In this document: piece after piece, positions 1 to 9,481 of the stretch
Layout of the letters: each line of letters begins with the position of its first letter
How positions within the stretch are numbered: the stretch's first letter is position 1
Assembly (NCBI GenBank): GCA_019648995.1
Contig: BLXT01007044.1
Span: forward strand, 1,722,576-1,743,081
Source of the DNA: Plakobranchus ocellatus
Lineage: Eukaryota > Mollusca > Gastropoda > Plakobranchidae
DNA length: 20,506 nucleotides
Direction: 5' to 3'
The notes under the pieces: generated by a model
The model's database searches: none
The model's input: only the letters and a program-made list of their open reading frames with translations
What the model was told of the DNA's origin: nothing
Translations under genes and position numbers: made by a program

Positions 1-194
1 TTACTCCTTTTGGTTATATAGTATTACAATGCTCGGAGCGAACTTTCCATATTTTACTCCTTTTTATTCTCCTATCATAATCATATTGTACTGACACCGG
101 TATAGTAACTTAAACAAAAAATATCGCAAACCTAGACAAGGAGGTGGTGAATCTTGCTGCCTTGTGTGTTGAACATCCATGACGAGACAGAACA

Positions 195-275
195 AAACAC
201 ATAATTATTGAATAGTCACGTGTGTACTACGAATGTCTCACACAATGATCGGTAGGCTACCTGTGTGCTCTCATT
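195..275. repeat. Left remnant of a ~41-bp satellite array
   Basis: About two degenerate units of the same repeat seen at 1977-2337 (core GGTAGGCTACCTGTGTACTG followed by an AATGTCACAC-ATAATTATT type stretch). The array stops at about 275, where the LINE begins, and resumes at about 1968. The short stretch 1-194 has nothing I recognise. Confidence 0.75.
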
Positions 276-745
276 CTTCCTCAGGTACCTTGTCTGGAAA
301 AGATATCGGTGATCATGTTCCTCCACGCAAACCTATTCTCAGTTTACCCCATAAAGCCTATTGCCCATGACTTAAGACTTTCAATAAAATTTATTCTCGG
401 TCTACCTCTACTGCGTTTGCCTTCAATCTTTCCAGTGATTGCTAAGTGTTTTAAATCCTTATGTCGGTTAATATGCCTTAAAATTGTAGTTGCCTCTGTC
501 CTATGGTTTTAATTAGTGATCGCCCGAGATTGGTCTCTTTCAGTTCTAATTCATTTTTTTCTCTCCATGATATCCTCATCATTTTTCTGATAAACCACAT
601 CTCTACTGCTTTTAGTTCTCTCTCTGTTTGCTTGTTTATTTTGTATACAAAATTATTTACCATACATATGTTTAAATTACTCTTATTTTAGTTCTCATAT
701 TTATGTTTCTGTTTGCCAGTGTTGATTTCAATTTTTTGGAATGTA

Positions 746-1118
746 CGAGGGATGTCCGAAAAGAAACAGGAAAAGGGGCATAACTCAAAGAGTTTTGATC
801 ATATACATTTGAAACTCACACAGATTAAAGTTCACTCTTCCACTACTTCTCAACGTAATCCCCGTGGAGATCGATGCATTTTTGCCAGCGCGACAGCAGT
901 GAATTGATACCCACTCGAAAGAAATCAACATCAAGATTATCAAACCAATTCCTCAATTCACTGATGAGGTCACCTTCTGTCTCGAAAGCCATTCCTCCTA
1001 AATGGCGCTTCAAGGGTCCAAACAAATGAAAGTCAGAGGGTGCCAGGTCTGGACTGTGGGCAGGATGAGGAAGAATTTCCCAACCGTAGCGCTGCAGCCT
1101 TTGCTGTGTAAGGTTTGC
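746..1118 (-). repeat. Left 373-bp inverted arm of the foldback mariner
   Basis: Reverse complement of 1396-1768 with no gaps. I count 13 mismatches over 373 bases by eye (about 96.5% identity). On the - strand it encodes the transposase C-terminus from NLTQQRLQRYGW through HSPDLAPSDFHLF to GDYVEK. Identity stops abruptly at 1118, where the core begins. Confidence 0.93.
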
Positions 1119-1671
1119 CTCTAGAGACAAAGAGCGACTCCATGACTTGGAAACATCCATCCTCTCCCGTCACCAAAAGTTCAAAGTGCAGAGGTCCGCA
1201 GCTAAAGTGATGGCTACCGTGTTCTGGGATGCGAAAGGTGTAATCCTCTTAGACATTTTGCCACAGGGTCAGTGTATCAATGCTGCCCGATACTGCAGCA
1301 CTCTTGACCGCCTTAAAGAAGCAATTCGTCGCAAAAGACCTGGGCTCTTGAGAAGGGGTGTTGTGCTTCAGCACGATAATGCGACCCCTCATTCAGCAAA
1401 CCTTACACAGCAATGGCTGCAGCGCTACGGTTGGGAAATTCTTCCTCATCCTGCCCACAGTCCAGACCTGGCACCTTCTGACTTTTATTTGTTTGGACCC
1501 TTGAAGCGCCATTTAGGAGGCATGGCTTTCGAGACAGAAGGTGACCTCATCAGTGAATTGAGGAATTGGTTTGATAATCTTGACGTTGATTTCTTTCGAG
1601 TGGGTATCAATTCGCTGCTATCGCCCTGGCAAAAATGCATCGATCTCCACGGGGATTACGTTGAGAAGTAG
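1119..1671 (+). pseudogene. Mariner transposase, C-terminal half only
   Basis: The encoded piece reads WKHPSSPVTK, then KVMATVFWDAKGVILLDIL, NAARYCSTLDRLKEAI, VVLQHDNATPHSANL and HPAHSPDLAPSDFYLFGPL, ending GDYVEK and a stop at 1669-1671. This is the mariner D,D34D catalytic core: from the D of QHDNA to the D of APSDF there are 34 intervening residues, the family spacing. Missing are the N-terminal helix-turn-helix domains and the first catalytic Asp. A one-base frame change lies near 1172-1178, between the WKHPSSP part and the KFKVQ part. It is therefore catalytically dead. The C-terminal 90 or so codons are also present, inverted, in the left arm. Confidence 0.92.
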
Positions 1672-1768
1672 TGAAAGAGTGAACTTCAGTCTGTGTGAGT
1701 TTCAAATTTATCTGATCAAAACTCTTTGAGTTATGCCCCTTTTCCTGTTTCTTTTCGGACATCCCTCG
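1396..1768 (+). repeat. Right 373-bp inverted arm of the foldback mariner
   Basis: Partner of the left arm and of exactly equal length. It carries the transposase C-terminus, the 3' untranslated part and the terminal repeat. This arm is continuous with upstream transposase coding sequence in the core, so it is the original 3' end and the left arm is the duplicate. Confidence 0.93.
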
Positions 1769-1976
1769 TATCTTTGCACAATGGCTATTTTTTAAAACTT
1801 ATTTCATTTGTGCATTTGCCATCTGATGTTAGCAGGTAACCTAGATATATTAATTTTCTAACTTGTTTGATTTGTTCGCCTTTGCTAACGATACTCACTT
1901 GGGATTTGAGGATTTCTTTGAGATGACCATACTTTTCATTTTCTTTACATTCAAAGACAGGCCCGTTGCTCTCATT

Positions 1977-2337
1977 GTCGAACACAATATTGTTGTGCTA
2001 CGTATGTACTGTCAATATCACACATAATTATTGGTACGCTACCTGTGTACTGCCAATGCCACACAAACACACACACACACACAATTATAGGTAGGCTACC
2101 AAATATTTCCAACATCACACACAATGATTGGTAAGCTATACTGCCAATGTCACAAGAATTATTGGTAGGTTACGTGTACATTGCCAATGTCACACAGAAT
2201 TATTGCAATGCTATCTTGAACTGCAATGTCGCATAGAATTATTGGTAGGCTACCTGTGTAATGCGAATATCACACATAATTATTGGTAGACTACCTGTGT
2301 AGTGACAATATTATACACAATTATTGGTAGGCTAATT
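1977..2337. repeat. ~41-bp satellite/minisatellite array, right part
   Basis: About eight degenerate tandem units of roughly 35-53 bp, typical period near 41, each containing a form of ATTGGTAGGCTACCTGTGT then ACTGCCAATGTCACAC. One unit carries a (CA)n expansion at about 2064-2082. The array continues in register with the pieces at 195-275 once the LINE is removed. Confidence 0.85.
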
Positions 2338-3290
2338 TATTAACTAATAATATTAACTTTTATGTCGATTATGAAAATAACAAACAAACAAAAAAAATCA
2401 TCTTTCAAGTGGTCGTTCAGGTGACAGCATCCATTTTTGGGATAGTCCTTAAACTCGAAAATTTTTATCACCAGTTTATCAACAATTATCATCCCAAAAC
2501 TATTTAGATAAGATTCACCGAAAAATCTTCTTGGCCTGGGAACACAAGACAGCAATCACGGCGATTCCATGTCTTAATGGCCTCCGTCCGGTCTTTAAGT
2601 CTGAGATAAGCATTATAGATCATACACTACTGCTATGAAAATTGAATATTTCTTGTGTGGATTAACATTGTGCATTCCGCGGGAGCACAGGACAGAAAGA
2701 CTAGTTTGTTGTTGATCAACAAAAGTGTTTTGTACATATCAGAAAAAGATAAAACCCCGCATTAGCTTGTCAGGCCTGGCTATAAACGGAACAGCGCACC
2801 TGAGTGTTGGACATGAGGAATGTAAAGTCGTGTGTCCATTTGTAGCCATTTATTTATCTGGCTGGTCTCGTTTCACTGACCATGTAATGTGAATGTTGAT
2901 TCGAGTCATCAGGCCTGGTTTTGTTTTCTGTGACGTTGGTTGCGATGTAGGCGCTGCCTGGTCTGAGCTTGCATGTCCGCTGCTTCACCATTGCTTCACC
3001 GTGGGGAAGAGGAGAGGGGGGTGGGGGGAGGGGGACAAGGTTGCGGGCTGAAATCATAGGTATGTAAAACGAATAGGACAACAGTGTTTCTTATAAACTG
3101 AAGAATCAAAAAAGAAAACCGGTATTGTAGTTTGTACATTTGTAGAGTGATACCTGGGATGTTTGCTCTGAAGCAGACCTGTGATTGAAACAATGACCTT
3201 GAAACTCAATAATCCCCCCTTCCCCTCCCCAGTCCCCCGCCCACTCCCTGATCTGAAATGTGCGATTGACAAGAAGAGATGTCAGTGTCT
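2338..3290. other. Upstream flank of the gene, no feature recognised
   Basis: Open frames here are short and resemble nothing I know. There is a small palindrome TTGTTGATCAACAA near 2709-2722, a G-rich stretch at about 3001-3040 and a C-rich stretch at about 3211-3247 including a CCCGCCC box just upstream of the TATA box. Any enhancer function is speculation. Confidence 0.4.
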
Positions 3291-3299
3291 TGGTGGGTC

Positions 3300-3308
3300 T
3301 ATAAAAGG
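3300..3308 (+). promoter_or_regulatory. TATA box of the glycine-rich protein gene
   Basis: TATAAAAGG, a consensus TATA box. A start site would be expected about 28-33 bases downstream, near 3330, leaving a very short first exon before a consensus splice donor at 3359. A C-rich CCCGCCC element lies about 65 bases upstream. A TATA promoter with a tiny untranslated first exon is common for abundantly expressed tissue-specific secreted proteins. Confidence 0.6.
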
Positions 3309-3329
3309 CTGACCAGAAAGAAGGACGCC

Positions 3330-3358
3330 TGAGATCGCGCAGTCTGTGCTCTGAACAG
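3330..3358 (+). other. Putative untranslated exon 1
   Basis: Sequence from the expected start site to ...CTGAACAG followed by GTAGGT, a near-perfect splice donor (CAG|GTAGGT, cut between 3358 and 3359). No ATG lies in it. I connect it to exon 2 at 10977 because that exon has a good acceptor and no promoter of its own directly upstream. The join over a ~7.6-kb intron is inferred, and an additional small 5' UTR exon cannot be excluded. Confidence 0.5.
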
Positions 3359-3409
3359 GTAGGTTATCTTACAGCGTTGCCGTCCGCATCCTCTTTCCCT
3401 ATCTGTCTC

Positions 3410-3471
3410 TTCCTCCCTCTCTGTCTGTCTGCTTGTGTCTGTCTGTCTGTCCCTCCCTCCCTCTCTCTCTC

Positions 3472-3530
<59 letters not shown>

Positions 3531-3535
3531 GTCTG

Positions 3536-3581
<46 letters not shown>
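3410..3581. repeat. Pyrimidine microsatellite (CT)n / (TGTC)n
   Basis: An almost pure pyrimidine strand of CT dinucleotides interspersed with CTGT/TGTC runs, starting about 50 bases after the exon 1 donor. Long open frames read as Leu/Ser on one strand and Arg/Glu on the other are artefacts of the repeat. Confidence 0.95.
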
Positions 3582-3582
<1 letters not shown>

Positions 3583-3684
3583 ACTCAAGCATCGATATAG
3601 AGATATCATACCAGAAGGCTATCGAGTTAATTGATATCAAGCTGTCGGTGATATGTTAGAGCTTCAGTTTCTTTACATGTTGTC

Positions 3685-4735
3685 CCTAATGTAAGTCTCG
3701 GCAAGATGTTTCTCTGTGTTGACTCTAATCTATGTCTCGGCAAAAGGCTTTCTCTATTTGCCGTCCCTAATTTATGTCTTGCCAAGATATTATCTCTACA
3801 TGTTCATCCCTTATCTAAGTCTCTGCGAGACCTTTTCTCTATGGCGTCCTTATTCTGTGTCTGGGAAACGTGTTTCTATATCTGTTGACTGTAAACTTAA
3901 TCTCAGCAAGATATCTTCTCTATTACGTTGTGCCTAATCTAAGTCTCGGCAAGATGTTTTTCTATATGCTTTCCATAATCTATGTCACGGCAAGATGTCT
4001 TTATTCTAAGTCTTTGCAAATTTTTTTCTCTGAATGTTGTCCCTAACCTTATTCTCAGCAAGATGTTTTCTCTAAAGATTTTCCCTAACCTAACTCTCAG
4101 CAAGATGTTTTCTCTACAAGTTGTCGCTAACCTTACTCTCAGCAAGATGTTTTCTCTACAAGTTGTCCCTAACCTAACTCTCAGCAAGATATTTTCTCTA
4201 CAAGTTGTCGCCAACCTTACTCTCAGCAAGATGTTTTCTCTACAAGTTGTCCTTAACCTAATTCTCAGTAAGATGTTTTCTCTACAAGTTGTCGCTAACC
4301 TAACTCTCAACAAGATGTTTTATCTACAAGTTGTCCATAATCTAACTCAGCAAGATATTTTCTCTACAAGTTGTCCATAATCTAACTCGGCAAGATATTT
4401 TCTCTACAAGTTGTCGCCAACCTTACTCTCAACAAGATGTTTTCTCTACAAGTTTTCCTTAACCTAACTCTCAGCAAAATGTTTTCTCTACAAGTTGTCC
4501 CTAATCTAATTCTCAGCAAGATATTTTCTCTACAAGTTGTCGCTAACCTAACTCTCAACAAGATGTTTTATCTACAAGTTGTCCATAATCTAACTCAGCA
4601 AGATATTTTCTCTACAAGTTGTCGCTAGCCTTACTCTCAACAAGATGTTTTCTCTACAGTTTTCCTTAACCTAACTCTCAGCAAAACGTTTTCTCTACAA
4701 GTTGTCCCTAATCTAAGTGTGGTAAGAAATCTTTT
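3685..4735. repeat. 42-bp minisatellite array in intron 1
   Basis: About 25 units of a 42-bp repeat, consensus CTCTCAGCAAGATGTTTTCT then CTACAAGTTGTCCCTAACCTAA. Units before about 4020 are diverged; the middle and right parts are homogeneous. A higher-order pattern is visible: the block starting at 4301 recurs at 4549 (248 bases on), and the block at 4413 recurs at 4621. Because 42 is a multiple of three, both strands stay open for over 120 codons (14-residue LSKMFSLQVVPNLT-like repeats), but there is no codon-level conservation to suggest translation. Confidence 0.95.
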
Positions 4736-4919
4736 TTAAAATGTTCCTAATCTAATTTTGACCCATCACAGAAGGTTAGAGAGCTTGCAATAGCACTGCT
4801 GGCTACCTTTCAAGCAAAGTAACGTCTTCGAATCCTCCTCTGTTTCTCTCATACAATAGGTATACCTTTCATCTAATTTAAAAGATAATGAAATATCTGA
4901 TAATTAGCAAGCCTAAAAG

Positions 4920-5030
4920 CTGACTAAGCTATCAATATAGAAGAGTTCAAGACATAAAGCTTACTAAGTTATCTCTAAAGCTTATAGAGCTTACTAAGTT
5001 ATGCACAGAGCTTACTGAGTTTTCCGTATA
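4920..5030. repeat. Short degenerate repeats of AGCTTACTAAGTTAT
   Basis: Three to four spaced copies of an (A/G)AGCTTACTAAGTTAT motif at about 4957, 4987 and 5008, with a weaker one near 4920. Spacing is irregular (about 30 and 21 bases), so this is a weak or decayed tandem repeat. Confidence 0.4.
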
Positions 5031-5173
5031 AAAGAGGCATGAAATAGAGTTTGCAATGTCATAACAATTCCCTGTCATGAAAGAGGGGGTTATTTCACGG
5101 ACGTTTTTTAAAATGTCAAACTTACAATGATAGCCTCGATTCGTAACACTGTCGAAATGATTCGAAATCCACC

Positions 5174-5177
<4 letters not shown>

Positions 5178-5203
<26 letters not shown>
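5178..5203. repeat. (GA)n microsatellite
   Basis: About thirteen uninterrupted GA units. Confidence 0.9.
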
Positions 5204-5208
<5 letters not shown>

Positions 5209-6188
5209 TTGCAAGCCTGGGCCGTTCTTATTGTTGGGGAAACTTCAAGACACAGACGATCTCCTTCTTTCTACATAAGTAGTGTAGCCGGCAGGACAGT
5301 TTATGATAAATATATTATATTAATCTGGCTCAAAGGAAATCGTGCTTGTTGGAACTTGAAGTCCATAGAATTTGATCTCAACGCTCTATATAAACCAGGC
5401 CTTTGGCATTTAAATTAATTTTAAAATTTACAAATCATAACACTCCCCTTGATGGCCTAACTAATCAAAGATTTGAAGCAACGAAAACATCCTTAGCTGC
5501 TAATCAACTGTTTATACGAAAAAAAAAATCCGCCTGAGTTCTGTTTAGGCTATCATTAACTGACCTTGTAACCACAACACTGTGATGTAGTTGAAGAGAG
5601 ATCGCTGCGATATTGGCCAATACAAAACAATGTGGTTTGGTATAGGCCTATATAGACTTTATTTTATTTCTGCTAGAAATTTAATAGAAAAGACCAGTCA
5701 GTGAAATTGGACGTTTGCAGCAAGGTTTCGAAAATAAATTGAGATGAAACGCCATTCAAACACCATTTAAGCCCTCTACATTAGCACAATGTAAAATCTC
5801 AGTCCTATGGGTTTTGGCTCTCTTTGTCTGCCGAGGTTCATAAGTCTTGCCAGTGCCATTTACATTAAATGTATGTCTCTGTTTAGGGATTTGGTGTAAG
5901 GCAGCTACACTTTTGCTGTGAATAATGGAAAAAGGAAGTTCCAAGATAATTTAATTTATACATTTAAATTGTTTACTCTTTTAACTAAAAGCCGCACATG
6001 AAAAAAATAGTTCAGATATTGGCATTGTACAGTGAGAATAACAACCAGAAAACTTGGTTTTGCTAATGTCACAATAGAAATCTTGAAACGTAAAGATGAT
6101 GACATGTCATTTATATTTGTTAGCATATTCTAAGTATGCAGCTGAAAATAGCAACTTAAATATCAGCAAATGCAACGAAAGTGTATTA
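5204..6188. other. Intron 1 sequence, no feature recognised
   Basis: AT-rich DNA with only short open frames that resemble nothing I know. It runs up to the left arm of the inverted repeat that flanks the Ty3/Gypsy relic. Confidence 0.5.
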
Positions 6189-6838
6189 TGTAACAAATGG
6201 CTTAGTGCTATTAAGTTATACATCTAATTGATCACTGCCTGTTACAATAAGTTCTTTAAATAAACTCAAAGATTTTTGTTACTTAAAATTGAATGAAAAA
6301 ACGAAAAGTTTATTCATTGAATCAAGAATAATTTCAGAGCAGCAACTTAGTTTTCAAATTATTTAGATCTACAAGCTCTCTAAACTCATTGATCTCTGCA
6401 AGCTCCCTCAATAATCTCACAACGCTCTCTTTTTATCCCCATCGCATAAAACTTCTAGAATACACTAGTTCTGCAATACACAGGCTGACTTGGTCACTAT
6501 GAAACAAAAAATCAATTGTGGAAAAGGGTAGAATTCACGTTAATAAAATCAAGGTTAGTTACAAATATTAAACAATCAAATATTCTCATTCATTTCCTCC
6601 CTATACACATAAATATGACGCGCTTGCCATGTCATCAGGATACGATCTAACAACTTCTGTAAACAATATCCTCACATTTTCGAGAACCTAGGAATCCGTA
6701 GCTATAAAGGAGTAAATAAAGCTAAAAAATAATAGTAGCACTATTAGACTAAAATAGGCCCAGCCGGGTCGAATAAAAATAAATAACACTAGAACGTATT
6801 GAGGTCAGTCTTTCCGAATCTAGCTCTAGATTTGTCAT
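6189..6838 (+). repeat. Left LTR-like arm, inverted relative to the right arm
   Basis: In + orientation it starts near TGTAACAAATGG and ends near TTTGTCATA. Collinear matches to the reverse complement of 9482-10200 include AAAGTTTATTCATT, CAAGCTCTCTAA, GATCTCTGCAAG, ATGTCATCAGGAT, GATCTAACAACTTC and ACTAAAATAGGCC. Retroelement LTRs are normally direct repeats, so this arm is either from a second copy in the opposite direction or the result of an inversion. Confidence 0.75.
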
Positions 6839-7300
6839 ATGCTTCCCCACTTAAGAATTTTACATCAAGCTAGTTCACAAAAATGACAAATTGATTAATA
6901 GGTATCATATTGTAAATATATCTACAAAAGCACAGCCATACATAAAAAATGCAGCATCAGTTATCAGCTTTAACTACATGACTTTATTACAATCAACTAC
7001 CACACAGGCTAATCTATTCACATTGTGTAACTAAAGTAAAAACTAGACAATCATTCATAAATACAAGAATAATTATCCTCATCAAGCTGTAGCAACATAC
7101 CACCATGAACGAGAAAAAAAATTTCAATCACAGAATTATATAAAGTCTCATTAACTGGCAAATGAACATATTTGAAGCAAATGCATCATCATACAAGGGA
7201 TATTTCAAGTCACAGTGGGCGGTGTTAAACACTATGAATTAGGCAATTACTGAATTAAGATTTGAATCTTGCGGCAGCTCCCTGCATAAGAAGAGAAAAA
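6839..7300. other. AT-rich stretch between left arm and integrase remnant
   Basis: No recognisable coding sequence. It probably belongs to the 3' untranslated part of the retroelement relic or to inserted DNA; I cannot tell which. Confidence 0.4.
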
Positions 7301-7389
7301 GGTTGATGGATCGATGCCACTGCCAAGATTGCTCACTACTTCGGTGGCGAAGACATGACTTTATAGTGCGTCAAGCCATAAGACATCGG

Positions 7390-7950
7390 ATATTTGGGTT
7401 TCGTCGCCTTCTGCTTGGTCCCTAGGAGGCGGCATACTTCCTTCGTGAGGGCGGACATTAACTGCGTCCTCTGGTCGCTCAAGACTTTATCCTAAACACC
7501 CAACCGGCTGTAGATGTCCACCAGCGACTCAGCCATCGTGTCAGCATCAATCTTTCGAAAAGGAACTGCCTCTGCATATCTATGGGTATAGTGCACGAGA
7601 ATTCGGATGAATCTCTGTGCCCCGCCTCAGCTCACTTGTTGGGTTGATCGGGCCGACAATATCAATCGCTACACGTTTGAAAGGCGTGTCGATAGGGTGA
7701 ACAATCTGGGGCAATCTGGGTATGATAGCTTTCTTCACATATCGCACAGCCTGCAGTATCTTGACACATTACCATCCACCCTTGACGAGTAGAAGTTGCT
7801 CAGGACTTTGTCTTTTGTTCGCCTGATTCCCAAGATGCGTCCTGAAATGGAGTCGTGGGCCACCGACACCACGCATACGCGCAATGAATTTGGTAGGACC
7901 ATCTTTTTGAAGCTGATTTTTCTTCCAGGATTCACAAATCTGCGATTTAT
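7390..7950 (-). pseudogene. Ty3/Gypsy integrase remnant
   Basis: The - strand encodes a zinc-binding-region piece around VLPNSLRVCVVSVAHDS, GIRRTKDKVLSNFY and SRYCRLCD. This is followed by the start of the integrase core, recognisable by FKRVAIDIVGPINP, AEAVPFRKID and DKVLSDQ. The order and motifs match Ty3/Gypsy integrases of marine invertebrates. It is a broken fossil fragment. Confidence 0.85.
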
Positions 7951-8149
7951 GTTGCCCTTGGGCTTCTCGATGGGGACAGTCTTGTTCCCTATTCGAGCAA
8001 TCTTCTTGGCACTCGCAAATCCTTATATCGCCAGATCTTGGATGCTAATCAGCCGATCACGATAAACCGCAACGTTGGCACCTGCAACAGTCTAGTTGCC
8101 GTCTCACGCAAGGCTTGATATCTGGTCGTCACCGCATCAACCATAGTAG

Positions 8150-8480
8150 ACATGTCAAGATCTTCAGGACCTCTCGCTAATTCCACGTTCCCAACTATGA
8201 CATTAAGGATGACGCTAGAGATGGACAGGAATACACAGCGCCTTCACTTCACCACACACTTTCTAGGCAATCAAGGCAATGTTATTTATTTTTATCAACA
8301 AACAGCTCTCACCAGTCAGCTGGCTTTTCTTGGCCAGTCTTTTACGCACCACAACACCTTCATATTCAGTGTCTCTCGTCACGTCGACTTCTCGACTGCC
8401 TATCTCTCCTATCAGGATAGGCACACTGAAATCTCTCGTCCTCTTTGGTCTTCCAGAGCGGCGCAGTTCGTTACAACTGG
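8150..8480 (-). pseudogene. Ty3/Gypsy protease remnant
   Basis: The - strand shows RDTEYEGVVVRKRL followed by QLTGESCLLIKINN and EVKALCIPVH, resembling the retropepsin domain downstream of gag in this lineage. It lies between the gag and integrase pieces on the same strand. Fossil, broken. Confidence 0.7.
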
Positions 8481-8639
8481 TACAGCTTTCCCACTCGCCA
8501 TCCAGCCTTTATTTCACCCTGGACGTTGTCCGTCCCCCCAGAGCAGGAAATGCGCTTTCTGCATGATCCTTTCTTGCACCGTCGCTACAATTCCTGCACA
8601 CGCTTTCTTAGCTGAGTAATTTGAATATGTGCAGTCAGG

Positions 8640-9228
8640 AGCGATATAACCCAATCTTTTGCACTTGAAAAAGGATCGCTGATTATTCAGACTTGTCTTA
8701 AACTCTCCAGCACGTTGATCACCGGTGACTACATTGTCGGGTTCACGCGCTCACACAGAGTCCGTCACAGGTCGAGCATCAGCTTGCGTAGATCTATGTG
8801 ATTGATCACACAGGTTTCGTTTACGTTTTAACAGGAACAGGTCCGCCTCCTTTCCAACACTCTCTAGGTTGCTAAGAACTTTCTCCCTTAAATACACAGC
8901 CAGATCCCCTGGGCAGGCATCTATGAATTGTTCACGGACGAACAAATCCCTCAAATCCTCAAACGTTTGCTTGATGTCTGAAAACTCGACTCATCAGTTT
9001 AAATGTATGTCTTGATCCTCACTATAAATATCTCAGCACTTTCATCCTACCTCTGTTTATAAATTCCAGAGCCTGCGCAGTCTGTCCCACCCGTTGAGCT
9101 TGTCTCGTGATCAATTTTTACATCACCAGTCTGAAGACGCAACTTTTCTAGCTTTAGCTGTTTCTGACTCTTTGTTTCTCTTTCCCTTTCAGCCAGTTCC
9201 ACCTCCTCTCGCTTCAGCTGAAGATATC

Positions 9229-9271
<43 letters not shown>

Positions 9272-9411
9272 ATCCTATTCAGCGCGTTCTGCTTTTCTTT
9301 CTGCTTCATGGCTTTCTCTCTCGTCGAGTCGCTCGAATTCTTGCTTCAAATATTTGCCACTGTATCCCAGCAGGTCAATCTTTTGTACAATTTCCTCTCC
9401 CGAATCCATGG
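8640..9411 (-). pseudogene. Ty3/Gypsy gag remnant
   Basis: Read on the - strand, a likely start at 9411 gives MDSGEEIVQKIDLLGYSG, then a charged Glu/Arg-rich stretch (partly a CT microsatellite at about 9226-9269 at DNA level). After this come the capsid-like piece REQFIDACPGDLAVYL (about 8880-8940) and a CCHC-type zinc-knuckle-like piece ending KCKRLGYIAPDC. This domain order is typical of Ty3/Gypsy gag. Fossil, broken. Confidence 0.85.
9226..9269. repeat. (CT)n microsatellite within the gag remnant
   Basis: An almost pure CT run that corresponds to an Arg/Glu-rich region of gag on the other strand. The repeat probably expanded from a purine-rich coding stretch. Confidence 0.85.
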
Positions 9412-9481
9412 CGATTTTGGATGGTTAGCAACTTCTTGAGGATTATATCTAGATCTAGATCTACTTTCAACCCTGTCCTTG

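Larger units (their letters stand above)
746..1768 (+). mobile_element. Foldback (palindromic) mariner derivative
   Basis: A 1023-bp element bounded by CGAGGGATGTCCGAAAAG and its exact reverse complement, with TA on both sides (744-745 and 1769-1770), the target duplication of Tc1/mariner elements. Both ends are the mariner 3' end: 746-1118 is the inverted copy of 1396-1768. The core 1119-1395 continues the + strand mariner upstream of the right arm. The N-terminal half of a normal ~1.3-kb mariner, with its DNA-binding domains and first catalytic aspartate, is absent. It lies inside the - strand LINE. It cannot encode an active transposase, but both termini look intact, so a related transposase could in principle act on it. 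Confidence 0.93.
276..1966 (-). mobile_element. 5'-truncated LINE (non-LTR retrotransposon, probably RTE-like), split by a mariner
   Basis: On the - strand the segment 1966-1771 encodes the late reverse-transcriptase motif YLGYLLTSDGKCTNEI. The segment 744-276 continues with LANRNINMRTKIRVI-TYVW, AVEMWFIRKMMRISW, NLGRSLIKTIGQRQLQF and, after frame changes, an ending like IEGKRSRGRPRI...TENRF.WRNM. That order is the C-terminal end of reverse transcriptases in a LINE type common in mollusc genomes; the clade assignment is my recollection, not a search. There are several in-frame stops and frame changes, so it is a dead copy. Only the 3' ~670 bp of the LINE is present, as expected of incomplete reverse transcription. 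A TGCTCTCATT direct repeat at 266-275 and 1967-1976 is the target duplication. There is no poly(A) tail; the 3' end is a GAGGAAG-like tail. Confidence 0.88.

Noticed and set aside
3299-3659. Arg/Glu-rich and Leu/Ser-rich frames around the CT tract
   Set aside because: Pure microsatellite translations, open on both strands.
3939-4628. Open frames of 124, 132 and 63 codons on both strands reading 14-residue repeats
   Set aside because: They exist because the 42-bp unit is a multiple of three. Both strands are open and there is no start context, splice evidence or codon bias; it is an intronic minisatellite.
5384-5440. Similarity of TATAAACCAGGCC...TTAATTTTAAAA to 16920-16990
   Set aside because: The shared words are short and AT-rich; I could not extend the match into a convincing repeat.
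8152-8619. 155- and 95-codon frames on the + strand
   Set aside because: Antisense to the protease and gag remnants of the Ty3/Gypsy fossil; no similarity of their own.
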